A program made the position numbers and the translations under genes. From contig JAHJLN010000160.1 in the NCBI GenBank assembly GCA_018821715.1, positions 1 through 64,000 of the forward strand: a DNA stretch of 64,000 nucleotides. The letters are read 5' to 3'. Numbering within the stretch: position 1 is the first letter of the stretch; each line of letters begins with the position of its first letter. The notes beneath the pieces were generated by a model, which saw nothing but the letters and a program-made list of their open reading frames with translations, made no database searches and was not told where the DNA came from. This stretch comes from Pseudomonadota bacterium. GTDB lineage: Bacteria; Desulfobacterota; Desulfobacteria; Desulfobacterales; Desulfobacteraceae. Below, in pieces: positions 44,615 to 53,823 of this stretch.

Positions 44615-44653
44615 TAACAGCATCCAGTAAAATACAAAGAAAGAGGTAAGCAA

Positions 44654-46300
44654 ATGTACAATAGCAAGGTAAGTTTTAACAAGTTGTCTTCTGATTTCAA
44701 CTGGAAAAATGAGCTGTCGCTGTTCAGTAAAGATATTTCAAAAGGGTTCAACTTTTCCTTTGAAGCATGCGACAGATATTCGGATTCCGATAAAACAGCC
44801 ATCTATTGGGAGGACTCACAAGGCAACCGTGAGAGTATCTCCCACCAAAAACTCAGTAGCCTGTCGGATCGCGTGGCTGTTGCACTGCAAAATCAAGGTG
44901 CAAAACCCGGGGACAGGATCGCAACCCTGATGCCGCGGATACCCGAACTTTATGCAACGCTTCTGGCGATCTGGAAAATCGGTGCTGTTTATGTTCCGCT
45001 ATTTACCGCCTTCGGACCTGAAGCAATCTTCCACCGCCTTGAATCCAGCCGGACTCGATTTCTTTTCACTCACGGACGGTTTCGAAAAAATGTGAGCAAT
45101 GACATCCCTGATTTGGAAAAAATCATTGTAGTGCAACCGGAAGATGACACTTCCCACCCCAAGGAAGTGGATTTTTATGAAATGATCCAGGCAAGTTCCG
45201 GAAAACCCGATCTGGCAACCGTACTGCCGGACGACCTGGCCATTATCCTGTATACCTCTGGGTCAACCGGCATGCCCAAAGGCGCGATGCTCAGTTATAA
45301 ATTTTTTATTTTCCATGTGCCCTATCTGCGTTATGCCGTTTGGCTTAAGCCGGAGGATAACTTCTGGTGCGCTGCTGACCCGGCCTGGGCCTATGGCCTT
45401 TTGCACACCTTTGTGCCGTTAACACTAGGCAATTCCATTCTCGTGGATGAATCGCTCTTCACTCCGGAGAGATGTTATCAACTGCTTGAGCGGTACAATA
45501 TTTCAAATTTTGCTTACGCCCCTACTGCCTTTAGAGCCTTGGCCGCTGCGGGCAGTAAACTGCGTCGCCAGTATGACATCCGGCTGAGGGCCATCAGCAG
45601 TGCCGGCGAACCGTTAAACGCTGATACAGTGACGTGGGCCATTGAAAATTTTGGTGTGCCCATCCACGATCACTACGGATTTACCGAAGCCGGCATGCAG
45701 GTGAACAATTACAATTGCTGCAAAATGGAAACACGCCCCGGGTCCATGGGCTTTCCGGTTCCCTGGCATCGTGCAGCCTTAATTGATGCACAAGGACAGG
45801 TGTGCGATGGCCTGGAACCTTCAAGATTAGGAGTGCACAAAGATGAATATGGAACCTATTTCAAAGGATATTGGGAGGAGGAACAAAAGACTCGTTCATC
45901 TTATGTGGGAGATTGGCTTGTGCCGGGAGACATTGCCTGGAAAGATTCGGATGGATATTTCTGGTTTGAAGGCCGGAATGATGATGTCATCTCCAGCGCA
46001 GGTTTCAGGATCGGACCTGTAGAAGTGGAAAATTCCCTGATGGGCCATGAGGCTGTCATGGAAGCGGCCGTGGTCGGGACACCTGATCCGGCAAAGGGAG
46101 AAATTGTAACTGCCTACGTTGTTTTGAAACCCGGATTTCAAGGATCTGAAGAATTGGCAAGACAGATCAGTTTATTTGTCAAACAGACCTTGAGCAAACA
46201 CCAGTATCCCCGCAAAATCGAATTTGTGAATGAACTGCCCAAGACACCCAGCGGAAAAATCCAGCGGTTTAAGCTGCGTGCCTTGGCACTACAGGCATAA
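44654..46300 (+). CDS. AMP-forming acyl-CoA synthetase, medium-chain/benzoate-ligase type
   Basis: A 548-aa adenylate-forming ligase unlike the one at 37361. P-loop LYTSGSTGMPKGAMLSY, CAADPAWAYGLLHTFVPL, YGFTEAGMQVNN, GDWLVPGDIAWKDSDGYFWF and the C-terminal catalytic lysine in KTPSGKIQRFKLR are characteristic of medium-chain acyl-CoA synthetases (ACSM, benzoate ligase group). AAGAGG precedes the ATG. Having two ligases in one island suggests two substrates or a substrate plus a pathway intermediate. Confidence 0.9.
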   Translation: MYNSKVSFNKLSSDFNWKNELSLFSKDISKGFNFSFEACDRYSDSDKTAIYWEDSQGNRESISHQKLSSLSDRVAVALQNQGAKPGDRIATLMPRIPELYATLLAIWKIGAVYVPLFTAFGPEAIFHRLESSRTRFLFTHGRFRKNVSNDIPDLEKIIVVQPEDDTSHPKEVDFYEMIQASSGKPDLATVLPDDLAIILYTSGSTGMPKGAMLSYKFFIFHVPYLRYAVWLKPEDNFWCAADPAWAYGLLHTFVPLTLGNSILVDESLFTPERCYQLLERYNISNFAYAPTAFRALAAAGSKLRRQYDIRLRAISSAGEPLNADTVTWAIENFGVPIHDHYGFTEAGMQVNNYNCCKMETRPGSMGFPVPWHRAALIDAQGQVCDGLEPSRLGVHKDEYGTYFKGYWEEEQKTRSSYVGDWLVPGDIAWKDSDGYFWFEGRNDDVISSAGFRIGPVEVENSLMGHEAVMEAAVVGTPDPAKGEIVTAYVVLKPGFQGSEELARQISLFVKQTLSKHQYPRKIEFVNELPKTPSGKIQRFKLRALALQA

Positions 46301-46312
46301 GGAGATCTGCAT

Positions 46313-47473
46313 ATGTCCAGACTACCTTTTATGAAAGGCGCTTTAAACGATATCACGGTTCTCGACTTTTCCCGCCTTCTGCCCGGCCCCTATTGTTCCA
46401 TGATTCTGGCAGACCATGGTGCCAGAGTAATTTCAGTGGAAGATCATCGGTACAAGGCTGACGGATATTACATAACGCCGCTTTATCGCAATAAGCAACA
46501 CATTACCTTGAATTTGAAAACCAATGCCGGTAAAAAGATTTTTTTCGAATTGGCCCAAAAAGCTGACGTCATTCTGGAAGGATTCAGACCCGGGGTGGCG
46601 CAAAAATTAGGGGTCGACTATGATACTGTCCTTCGACTGAATCCTGAAATTATCTACTGTTCTATTACCGGATATGGCCAGACCGGTGGTAAAAAGGATT
46701 TGGTTGGCCATGATGTGAACTACCTTAGCTATTCCGGGGTCCTGGACCTGATGGGCGAACAAAATAGATGTCCGAGCATTCCCGGTGTGCAGTTTGCAGA
46801 TATCGCTGCAGGCGGTATGAACGCAGCTCTCGGTATTCTTCTGGCATTGTTTCACCGTTCCCAAAGCGGCAGAGGCCAATTTATTGATATATCCATGACG
46901 GACGGGATGGTCTCCTTTTTACCGGTTCCTCTTCACTTCTTTCAGAAAGACGGCGGTCTTCCCAAGCGGGGAGCCTCGCTGCTCTCACACAAATATGCCT
47001 GTTACAACACCTATGAGACGGCAGATAAAAAACATATCTCTGTTGGTGCACTGGAAGGCCGATTCTGGAAAAAGCTCTGCTATTATTTGGGGTTTCCAGA
47101 ATATGAATCAGAACAATTTAATGAAAAAAGGAGGGATCAAATCCTGGGGCATTTCAAAGAAGCCTTTAAAAAGAAAACCCAGGCCCAATGGAACCGAATA
47201 CTGGAAAAATTGGATGCATGTTACAGCCCAGTGCAGGATTTAAGTGATGTATTGCAGTCCGGTTTTTTGCGCAAAAGAAAAATGATCATGGATTTTTCAG
47301 ACAGAAACGGAGAAAAAATCACGGCTATCGGTGTCCCCATCAAACTCAGCAAAACGCCCGGCTCTTTACGCACACCACCTGTGGGTTTTGGTGAGAGTAC
47401 AACAGATGTACTTAGAGAGCTTGGATATAATGAAAACCAGATACAAAATTTTCACATCTCAGATGTGATTTAA
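46313..47473 (+). CDS. family III CoA-transferase superfamily protein, alpha-methylacyl-CoA racemase-like
   Basis: A 386-aa CaiB/BaiF-fold protein. Segments GHDVNYLSYSGVLDLMGE, FADIAAGGMNAALGILLAL and SVGALEGRFWKKL match the places where AMACR/MCR racemases carry their catalytic His-Asp pair, second Asp and Glu. This favours 2-methylacyl-CoA epimerisation over CoA transfer. AAGGAG precedes the start, 12 bp after the ligase gene. A racemase here would allow both epimers of a branched acyl-CoA to enter beta-oxidation by the divergent operon. Confidence 0.8.
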   Translation: MSRLPFMKGALNDITVLDFSRLLPGPYCSMILADHGARVISVEDHRYKADGYYITPLYRNKQHITLNLKTNAGKKIFFELAQKADVILEGFRPGVAQKLGVDYDTVLRLNPEIIYCSITGYGQTGGKKDLVGHDVNYLSYSGVLDLMGEQNRCPSIPGVQFADIAAGGMNAALGILLALFHRSQSGRGQFIDISMTDGMVSFLPVPLHFFQKDGGLPKRGASLLSHKYACYNTYETADKKHISVGALEGRFWKKLCYYLGFPEYESEQFNEKRRDQILGHFKEAFKKKTQAQWNRILEKLDACYSPVQDLSDVLQSGFLRKRKMIMDFSDRNGEKITAIGVPIKLSKTPGSLRTPPVGFGESTTDVLRELGYNENQIQNFHISDVI

Positions 47474-47529
47474 AATCATTAGCATCTAAACTTGTTTATA
47501 TGAAAAAAGTCGGCCATTTCTTACCGCTT

Positions 47530-47630
47530 CTTTCATGACTTGTGAAAGGCAAACCCTGATAAAATAACGGGTCAGTCCTTGGTGTTAGTAAGTAATCGAC
47601 AGACAACACCCCTTTTTGGGCAAAAGTGTT
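47530..47630 (+). promoter_or_regulatory. structured leader with mutually exclusive hairpins before the MCP gene
   Basis: Hairpins CTTTCA/TGAAAG (47530-47535 with 47543-47548), ACCC/GGGT (47553-47556 with 47569-47572) and GGTGTT/AACACC (47581-47586 with 47605-47610). The AACACCCC strand (47605-47612) can instead pair with GGG and GTGTT (47618-47630), next to the ribosome-binding site. It does not fit a riboswitch consensus I know. Confidence 0.35.
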
Positions 47631-47649
47631 TTAGGATAAGAGGTGACTT

Positions 47650-49776
47650 GTGATTTTTATTTCTTTCAAATTAAAACAAAAGATTTTAAGTGTTATTGTA
47701 CTGGTTGTTGCAATTGTCATGGTGATTTCATCTCTGGCAGTGTCTTATGTGATTTATCAGCAAAATGTGACCACAACAAATACAAATATTGTTGTGGCCG
47801 TCGATAATATCAAAAATAAGATCTTAGAAATCCAGGATGACCTGGTAATAAGGACGAATCAAACAATTAGAATCTTTACGGTTGGAGAGAACGTCAAGTT
47901 CATTGTTGAATTCAAGGAAAAATCAGGCCTTGGTATGACTGGGACTTCATTCTCAAGTCTTGCCAATGCAGCTTTTGCCCTGTGTTCTACCAGTGATATC
48001 AATAAAATGGCTGTATATGACGCCAAAGGGGAATTGATTGCATTTTCAAAAAAAAATGCAGGTGGTTCCATGCTTGTTGGATACCATTATATCAATCCTA
48101 AAAGGGCATTCGATTATCTTCTTTTAAAGGGCGATGACCAGGTTGAGGGCAATAATTGGCAAACAAGTGAAAAAATCAATGAACTTGGAATTCCGGTTTT
48201 AAGAACCAACTTTTCTTCCAAAGCGACTCAAAAATCTGTCGTTAAAACCGATAACGGCCTATCCATAGATGTGACAATTCCTGTGATGGTTGATGTCTAT
48301 AATAACAAAACAGATAAAATGGAACCTGGTTTTTTCGGTTTTGTCGTTGTGTCAAAATTACTGGGAAGAAGCTTTGTTCGACAAATGACGGAGCTGACAA
48401 ACATGAAGATTAATATTTTTGCAGGGGATAATCTGTCTGTAGGAGATCTTGCAGAATATAAAACCATTGCCAAATCCGGTTTACCTGATCGCATTGATTT
48501 TTCATGGAAATTAAAAAACCAGGTTGTAGTTTTAAATAAGACAATCGTTAATGACAAGAATTTTATCCAGGGAATTTTGCCGATTTATTCCAATGGGCAC
48601 TTTGATGGGGCCATAACAGCGCTCAATTCCACACAAACTATTATCGACAATACCAAACAGGTAGTGTATGTTCTTGTCGTTGTCTATCTGTGCTGTATTG
48701 TTCTTATCATTCCTGTTGCACTTTTTGTTTCAGGAACCATCGTAAAATCCATCCTCAAAGTCACACAAAGTCTCAAAGACGTTGCACAGGGAGAAGGCGA
48801 CCTGACCAAGAGGATTGAGATCAAGTCAAAAGACGAGATCGGGGAATTGTCTCAATGGTTTAATCTCTTCATAGAAAAACTGCAGGCCATGATTTTAGAT
48901 ATTTCTAAAAGCTCTCAGGCTCTATCCCGGTTTGCAAATGTGACCAAAGAACAGTCAGGGCAGATATCTGACAGTTCTAACGATATGTCAAACATCACAA
49001 AAACCGTAACAAAATCAACAACTAAAATGAGTTCAAGTATTACATCTATTTCCTCAGTGGTCGGCCAAGCCTCTGATAAACTTGATATTGTTGCTTCTTC
49101 AACAGAAGAAATGACGGCAACAATTAATGAAATCGCAAAAAATGCTGAAACTGCAAGAATAATGAGTGTTGATACTGGTCAAAAGATTAAAAAGGCTGCC
49201 TTGCAGGTCAACCGGCTTGGGGTGGATATCAAAGAGATAAATGTTTTCAGAGAATCAATTAATGAAATTTCAGAGCAGACAAATCTTTTAGCGTTGAATG
49301 CAACTATTGAAGCGGCCAGGGCCGGAGATTCAGGGAAAGGCTTTGCCGTTGTGGCGGGAGAAATAAAAGAACTGGCACGACAGACAGCCGTTGCAACAGA
49401 GGATATTAAGGTAAAAATTGAAAATATTCAAAATTCAGCAAATATAACCGAGAATGAAATGGCGAGCATCTCACAGGTATTCAGCGATATGAATGGCGTG
49501 GTCAATGAGATCGCATCCTCTATTGAAGAACAATCCGCTGCTACAAAGGAAATTTCAGATAACACGTCCATCGTTGCAAGCGGGATCAGTGATGTGAATA
49601 TACAGATTGTCCAGTTTGATAATTTAACAGCCCAGATTGCCGAAGATATGAAAAAAGTGAGTGTAGCAAGTGTCAGTATGTCTGAAAACTGTAGGAATAT
49701 CAATTCAGATGCCCAAAAAATGCAACAACAGACAAATAAGCTTGATAGTTTAATGAGTAAATTTGTCATTGAGTGA
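47650..49776 (+). CDS. methyl-accepting chemotaxis protein with periplasmic Cache-like sensor
   Basis: A 708-aa receptor with a GTG start and GAGGTGA upstream. TM1 is at about 10-33, a Cache-like periplasmic domain at 40-330 ([31 protein letters not shown]), TM2 at about 335-360, then HAMP and the MCP signalling domain. The hairpin tip [20 protein letters not shown] is complete. No C-terminal CheR/CheB tether pentapeptide is seen. It follows the catabolic island after 176 bp, so its ligand may be the island's substrate, but that is inference. Confidence 0.9.
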   Translation: MIFISFKLKQKILSVIVLVVAIVMVISSLAVSYVIYQQNVTTTNTNIVVAVDNIKNKILEIQDDLVIRTNQTIRIFTVGENVKFIVEFKEKSGLGMTGTSFSSLANAAFALCSTSDINKMAVYDAKGELIAFSKKNAGGSMLVGYHYINPKRAFDYLLLKGDDQVEGNNWQTSEKINELGIPVLRTNFSSKATQKSVVKTDNGLSIDVTIPVMVDVYNNKTDKMEPGFFGFVVVSKLLGRSFVRQMTELTNMKINIFAGDNLSVGDLAEYKTIAKSGLPDRIDFSWKLKNQVVVLNKTIVNDKNFIQGILPIYSNGHFDGAITALNSTQTIIDNTKQVVYVLVVVYLCCIVLIIPVALFVSGTIVKSILKVTQSLKDVAQGEGDLTKRIEIKSKDEIGELSQWFNLFIEKLQAMILDISKSSQALSRFANVTKEQSGQISDSSNDMSNITKTVTKSTTKMSSSITSISSVVGQASDKLDIVASSTEEMTATINEIAKNAETARIMSVDTGQKIKKAALQVNRLGVDIKEINVFRESINEISEQTNLLALNATIEAARAGDSGKGFAVVAGEIKELARQTAVATEDIKVKIENIQNSANITENEMASISQVFSDMNGVVNEIASSIEEQSAATKEISDNTSIVASGISDVNIQIVQFDNLTAQIAEDMKKVSVASVSMSENCRNINSDAQKMQQQTNKLDSLMSKFVIE

Positions 49777-49839
49777 GTAAGCAAAAGACAGCACTCTTTT
49801 TCATAGACAGGAACCCAAATCAAATAATGAAAGAATATA

Positions 49840-49959
49840 ATGAATTGATTGGGTAAACTGATCAATTCATATATGCCGATGTCCGGAGGCACCCATCTCC
49901 GGCAATTATCTGTTGCGGGGGCTTTACTCCCCTAAACCCCCGCAACAGATCCAAGCCGG
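49840..49959. repeat. cluster of three strong hairpins in a 368-bp gap
   Basis: Hairpin 1: ATGAATTGAT/ATCAATTCAT (49840-49849, 49861-49870). Hairpin 2: CCGGAG/CTCCGG (49883-49888, 49897-49902). Hairpin 3: 14-bp perfect stem ATCTGTTGCGGGGG/CCCCCGCAACAGAT (49908-49921, 49937-49950), extended by CCGGC/GCCGG. Hairpin 3 is G+C-rich in an AT-rich gap and lacks a T-run. It may be a repeat family member or a structured RNA. The rest of 49777-50144 holds only the terminator at 50054-50108. Confidence 0.55.
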
Positions 49960-50053
49960 GCAGCAAAATTAAATATGGAAATTTAAAAGATCTTTTGGAA
50001 TGTTATTTTATTTTCGTGCTGATGATGGCATAATAGTTTAATACAGAACGAAA

Positions 50054-50108
50054 AACGAGTGCAAAAAATGACGATCATAAAATAATCTGCCTGGTTTTTG
50101 CACTCGTT
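50054..50108 (-). terminator. terminator candidate of the OadB operon
   Basis: AACGAGTGCAAAAA (50054-50067) is perfectly inverted at 50095-50108. Read on the minus strand the stem is followed by GTTTTTCG. The 27-nt loop is long for an intrinsic terminator. Confidence 0.5.
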
Positions 50109-50144
50109 AATATCTTGAGTAAGTCTGGTTGGCAAAATATAAGG

Positions 50145-51275
50145 TTATTTTGCCATCAGGCTCCATAAAACGCCAGCTGCAATGGCGGATCCGATAACAC
50201 CGGACACATTGGGCGCCATGGCGTGCATGAGCAGAAAGTTGGTCGGATCTTCTTTCTGGCCCACTATCTGGACAACGCGGGCTGAATCCGGAACAGCAGA
50301 TACCCCTGCCGCCCCTAACAAGGGATTGATTTTTGATTTTAAGAACAGGTTCATAAATTTTGCAAAGAGAACGCCTGCTGCGGTTGCCAGACAAAATGAA
50401 AATGCACCAAGCGCAAAAATACCCACTGAACTTTTGGTCAGGAAAACATCTCCCTGGGTACTTGCGCCGACTGTAACGCCCAGCAGTATGGTTGCCGTAT
50501 CAATAATGGCATTTCTTGCCGTCTGGGCAAGTCTTTCAGTGACAACCGCTTCTTTTAAAAGATTTCCAAAGCAGAGCATTCCCAAAAGCGGAAGCGCTGC
50601 AGGAGCAAGGAAACAGCAGAGAAGAAAAGCAAGGATGGGGAATATTATTTTTTCTCTTTTAGTAACTTCCCTTGGTTCTTCCATTCTGATCAACCGTTCC
50701 TTCCGGGTTGTCAGAAGTCTCATGATCGGGGGCTGGATCACGGGAACCAGTGCCATGTAGGAGTAGGCAGCCACGGCTATGGGACCGATCAACATCGGCG
50801 CTAATTTGGCTGTCAAAAAAATTGCCGTCGGACCGTCCGCGCCGCCGATAATCCCGATGGAAGCCGCTTCATTCGGGGCAAATCCAAGGGCCAGAGCCCC
50901 TAAAAAGGTAATAAAGATACCTGTCTGGGCAGCCGCGCCCAGCAGCATCAGAACCGGCCGTGCCAGAAGAGTGGAAAAATCCGTCATGGCGCCGATACCC
51001 AAAAAGATAAGGGGCGGATAAATCCCCTGGGTCACACCGAAATATAAATAATGAAGAACTGAATTATTTTCATAGATTCCCAACCCCAATCCTTTAAATA
51101 TGGGAATATTTCCGATGAGCATGCCAAATCCGATGGGCACTAAAAGCAATGGTTCATAATCCTTGGCAATTCCAAGATAGATAAAGATTATCCCGACAAC
51201 AATCATGATAAGATAACGATAATCCCATAGATAGAACCCGGTGTTATGATAAAACTCTAAAAATAACGTATCCAT
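50145..51275 (-). CDS. Na+-translocating decarboxylase beta subunit (OadB/GcdB/MmdB type)
   Basis: A 376-aa membrane protein with about nine helices plus re-entrant loops. The ion-path block [30 protein letters not shown] and the C-terminal [15 protein letters not shown] are hallmarks of the beta subunit that couples biotin-carboxyl decarboxylation to Na+ export. The carboxyltransferase alpha subunit is not in the window, so oxaloacetate, methylmalonyl-CoA and glutaconyl-CoA specificities cannot be separated. The gamma-type gene lies 42 bp upstream. Confidence 0.9.
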   Translation of the reverse strand: MDTLFLEFYHNTGFYLWDYRYLIMIVVGIIFIYLGIAKDYEPLLLVPIGFGMLIGNIPIFKGLGLGIYENNSVLHYLYFGVTQGIYPPLIFLGIGAMTDFSTLLARPVLMLLGAAAQTGIFITFLGALALGFAPNEAASIGIIGGADGPTAIFLTAKLAPMLIGPIAVAAYSYMALVPVIQPPIMRLLTTRKERLIRMEEPREVTKREKIIFPILAFLLCCFLAPAALPLLGMLCFGNLLKEAVVTERLAQTARNAIIDTATILLGVTVGASTQGDVFLTKSSVGIFALGAFSFCLATAAGVLFAKFMNLFLKSKINPLLGAAGVSAVPDSARVVQIVGQKEDPTNFLLMHAMAPNVSGVIGSAIAAGVLWSLMAK

Positions 51276-51317
51276 ATTTTATTTCCTCTTGCGTGTCATA
51301 TATTTTTCAGACCAATT

Positions 51318-51770
51318 TTAGCATGAAAAGATTTTATCAAACCTATCCTTGTTCCAGGTAAAAAACCCAGCGCCGTCAGGGATGATTATTTTTGTTTTGA
51401 GAAGCGTGTTCAGGTTTGAATGCGGGTCCATCAAACCACTGATACAGGCAAGATGAAGCAGTCGTGACAATGAAAAATGATCTTCCATGGTCCTTGCAAG
51501 AAGGCCAAACTGCTTTGCAACTTCTTTCTGGCTTTCTGTAAAAACAACTCTGTCAGAGATATGTTTTTCCTGCTGTTCATCCGGTTTCTCTTCCTGTTTC
51601 TTTGCTCTAAAGAACGCTTTGATTTTTGAGGGATCTTCCCATAAAGCCAAGACCTTATAAAGTTTTGAAATCACAAAAGAAAGCATTACAAGGCCTGAAA
51701 ATACGATGGTGATGCCGACAACGGAAATTGCCCATCCATTATTGGCATTAATTGCTTCTAATCCGTACAA
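51318..51770 (-). CDS. OadG-family gamma subunit with a C-terminal extension
   Basis: A 150-aa protein. One transmembrane helix (about 13-37, WAISVVGITIVFSGLVMLSF) is followed by a charged linker, as in OadG subunits. The second half (about 75-150, with FGLLARTMEDHFSLSRLLHL) is unlike the usual short Pro/Ala or metal-binding tail and may be a small helical domain. In the family gamma anchors the alpha subunit to beta. It precedes oadB and follows the cNMP-binding gene by 15 bp. Confidence 0.75.
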   Translation of the reverse strand: MYGLEAINANNGWAISVVGITIVFSGLVMLSFVISKLYKVLALWEDPSKIKAFFRAKKQEEKPDEQQEKHISDRVVFTESQKEVAKQFGLLARTMEDHFSLSRLLHLACISGLMDPHSNLNTLLKTKIIIPDGAGFFTWNKDRFDKIFSC

Positions 51771-51785
51771 GCGGTTACCTCCATG

Positions 51786-52235
51786 TTAAAAAATTTCCAA
51801 AAGACCCAAGCCATCAACCTCTTTTACAAATGGTGCCGTGGTGTCAAGATATTCCTGCCAGGATTCCATAATGATTGCAGCGGCTTGTGAATCTTCCTGG
51901 ATAACAGCTAAAAAATCCTGTCTTGAAATGACAAACACATTTCCTTTTTCAAGAACCGTCAGGGTCGTTTTATAGACACCTTTGACAGATAAAAGTTCCA
52001 GTCCGATGAAATCTCCGGAAGTGCTTAAAACAACTGATTTGCCTTTATCCATAGACACCAGGAGTGTGCCCTTGTCTAACAGAAAAAAGAGCTGGGCTTC
52101 ATCTTTGGCATTTACCAGGACCTCTCCCGGCTGTATTTCCCATTTGCCGAAAAGGGGTGCCAGCCGTTCAATATCAGATTCTTCAAGAGAACTGAAAACA
52201 GATGACTGGGATAGAAGTTCTTTGATATTACTCAT
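51786..52235 (-). CDS. stand-alone cyclic-nucleotide-binding-domain protein
   Basis: A 149-aa protein that is essentially one CNB domain: SVFSSLEESDIERLAPLFGK, PGEVLVNAKDEAQLFFLLDKG, and a phosphate-cassette-like region FIGLELLSVKG that lacks the canonical RxA arginine. No DNA-binding domain is attached, so it is not a Crp-type regulator. As first gene of a three-gene set with OadG and OadB, it may regulate the Na+ pump post-translationally. Cyclic nucleotide binding is uncertain given the cassette. Confidence 0.75.
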   Translation of the reverse strand: MSNIKELLSQSSVFSSLEESDIERLAPLFGKWEIQPGEVLVNAKDEAQLFFLLDKGTLLVSMDKGKSVVLSTSGDFIGLELLSVKGVYKTTLTVLEKGNVFVISRQDFLAVIQEDSQAAAIIMESWQEYLDTTAPFVKEVDGLGLLEIF

Positions 52236-52401
52236 TATTTCCCCGTAATAATTAATCTGCTTGTTATAAAAGGAATCTATTCAAGCATATTTTATAAGTC
52301 CTGTCGATAGAAAAATCCTGACTGATAGATATATCGTTTAGCTTTATAAAATAAATCTTTATTTAAAAACAATACTGTCTGATTTTTATGGATCATTCTT
52401 A

Positions 52402-52431
52402 TTGACTGTAAATACTTAAATATCGTACTAT
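52402..52431 (+). promoter_or_regulatory. sigma-70 promoter of the BMP-type ABC operon
   Basis: TTGACT (52402-52407), 18 bp, TACTAT (52426-52431), with the start codon 38 bp downstream behind AAAAGGAG. Confidence 0.5.
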
Positions 52432-52469
52432 CTCTAAAATTTTGTCAATCTAAAAAAAGGAGTATAACG

Positions 52470-53759
52470 ATGAAAAAAAGGGGTGTTGTCATAGCATGGT
52501 GCTTAATTTTGTTATTTGGCCTGTTCTTTTTCTCTTGCGGGCAACAGGATCAAAACCAGGTTGATACTTCAAAGATTGAACAGCAGATCGCTGAATTGTC
52601 AAAACGGATAGACGACTTATCCCAAAAAGTTGCCGCACTCTCCCCTGAAACAGCCATGGAAAATCCTGAAGCACCTGCTGAAAAACTAAAAGCAGGGTTT
52701 ATTTATGTCGGCCCTGTTGGTGATTACGGCTGGTCCCATGCCCATGATCTGGGAAGAAAATTTGCAGAAAAAAAATTGCCCTGGCTTGAAACCACCTATG
52801 TTGAATCTGTTGCAGAATCAGATAGTGCAAGAATCATGGACCGCCTTATTCAGGAACAAAAATGCGACGTGGTTTTCACTACAAGCTTTGGATACATGGA
52901 AGATACCATTGCCGCCGGCACCCGGTATCCTGATAAGCTGTTCATGCATTGTTCAGGATTTAAACGATCTGATAATGTTGGAACCTATTTTGGGGATCTT
53001 TACCAGATGTATTATTTGAACGGCATTATGGCCGGTGCATTGACCAAGACCAATAAAATAGGGTATGTCGCAGCCTTTCCAATCCCGGAACTGGTTCGTC
53101 ATATTGACGCCTATGCCCTGGGTATCAAAGCTGCAAACCCGAATGCCAGACTCCATGTAAAATGGATTTATGCCTGGTACGGCCCGGACAAGGCAAAAGA
53201 AGCTGCCGAGGCATTGATTGCAGAAGGCTGTGACGCCCTTGCCTTTACCGAAGATACGCCTTCAGTCATTGAAGTCGGCCAGAGCCATGCGGAAAAAGGC
53301 AAACAAATTTATACCTTCAGCCATTATTCCGCCATGCAGCCCTATGGCGTTGATTCTGTTGTTTCAGGACAATTCATGGACTGGGGGGGAATGTATGCCC
53401 AGATTCTTGAAGACATTCATAACAAAACCTGGACCAACGAGGATGTCTGGTGGCTTGCCAAAGAAAAAGCCGCCATCCTTGGCGGCAGTGAAACTGAAAT
53501 CATCAATCCCAAGTTTGTGCCCGCTTTAAAAGAAGCAATGATTGATACTAAAGAATTTGGCAACATTTCTGCGTACGAACTTGTGATAAAACGATACGAA
53601 CAGATGAAGCAAGGGGTTGATGTGTTTGACCCGTTTACAGGCCCCATCACCGATAATCAGGGAAACCTGAAAATAAATGCCGGGGAAAAAGCGTCAAAAC
53701 AAGATCTTCTGAGCATGATGTATTATGTGGATAATGTTGAAGGCTCCATCCCCAAATAA
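52470..53759 (+). CDS. BMP-family lipoprotein, ABC transporter substrate-binding protein
   Basis: A 429-aa lipoprotein: a hydrophobic signal and lipobox FFFSCGQQ with Cys near 23. A heptad-like coiled segment (about 32-60, IEQQIAELSKRIDDLSQKVA) separates the lipid anchor from the BMP/PnrA-type domain (from about 72, AGFIYVGPVGDYGWSHAHD). BMP proteins bind purine nucleosides or related compounds. The extra coiled coil is unusual and may space the domain from the membrane or trimerise it. It is followed by a terminator and then the ATPase and permease genes. Confidence 0.88.
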   Translation: MKKRGVVIAWCLILLFGLFFFSCGQQDQNQVDTSKIEQQIAELSKRIDDLSQKVAALSPETAMENPEAPAEKLKAGFIYVGPVGDYGWSHAHDLGRKFAEKKLPWLETTYVESVAESDSARIMDRLIQEQKCDVVFTTSFGYMEDTIAAGTRYPDKLFMHCSGFKRSDNVGTYFGDLYQMYYLNGIMAGALTKTNKIGYVAAFPIPELVRHIDAYALGIKAANPNARLHVKWIYAWYGPDKAKEAAEALIAEGCDALAFTEDTPSVIEVGQSHAEKGKQIYTFSHYSAMQPYGVDSVVSGQFMDWGGMYAQILEDIHNKTWTNEDVWWLAKEKAAILGGSETEIINPKFVPALKEAMIDTKEFGNISAYELVIKRYEQMKQGVDVFDPFTGPITDNQGNLKINAGEKASKQDLLSMMYYVDNVEGSIPK

Positions 53760-53775
53760 TTAAAATAATATCCAG

Positions 53776-53813
53776 AAAAAAACGCCGGAGAACATTTTTC
53801 CCGGCGTTTTTTT
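53776..53813 (+). terminator. Rho-independent (attenuating) terminator inside the ABC operon
   Basis: Stem AACGCCGG/CCGGCGTT flanked by A- and T-runs (53776-53788 and 53801-53813) between the binding protein and ATPase genes. Partial termination would give more binding protein than transporter. Confidence 0.85.
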
Positions 53814-53823
53814 AAAGCGTCTT

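Noticed and set aside
30053..47473. Complete benzylsuccinate (bbs) operon for toluene degradation
   Set aside because: Only one SDR and one family III protein are present, and the latter looks like a racemase instead of BbsE/F. No fumarate-adding glycyl-radical enzyme is in the window.
47540..47580. GGCAAACC-like string suggesting a c-di-GMP-I (GEMM) riboswitch
   Set aside because: The GNRA tetraloop, GACGCAAAGCC segment and receptor helix of the consensus are absent.
52236..52469. Purine riboswitch before the nucleoside-type importer
   Set aside because: No three-way-junction consensus can be found; only a sigma-70 promoter is visible.
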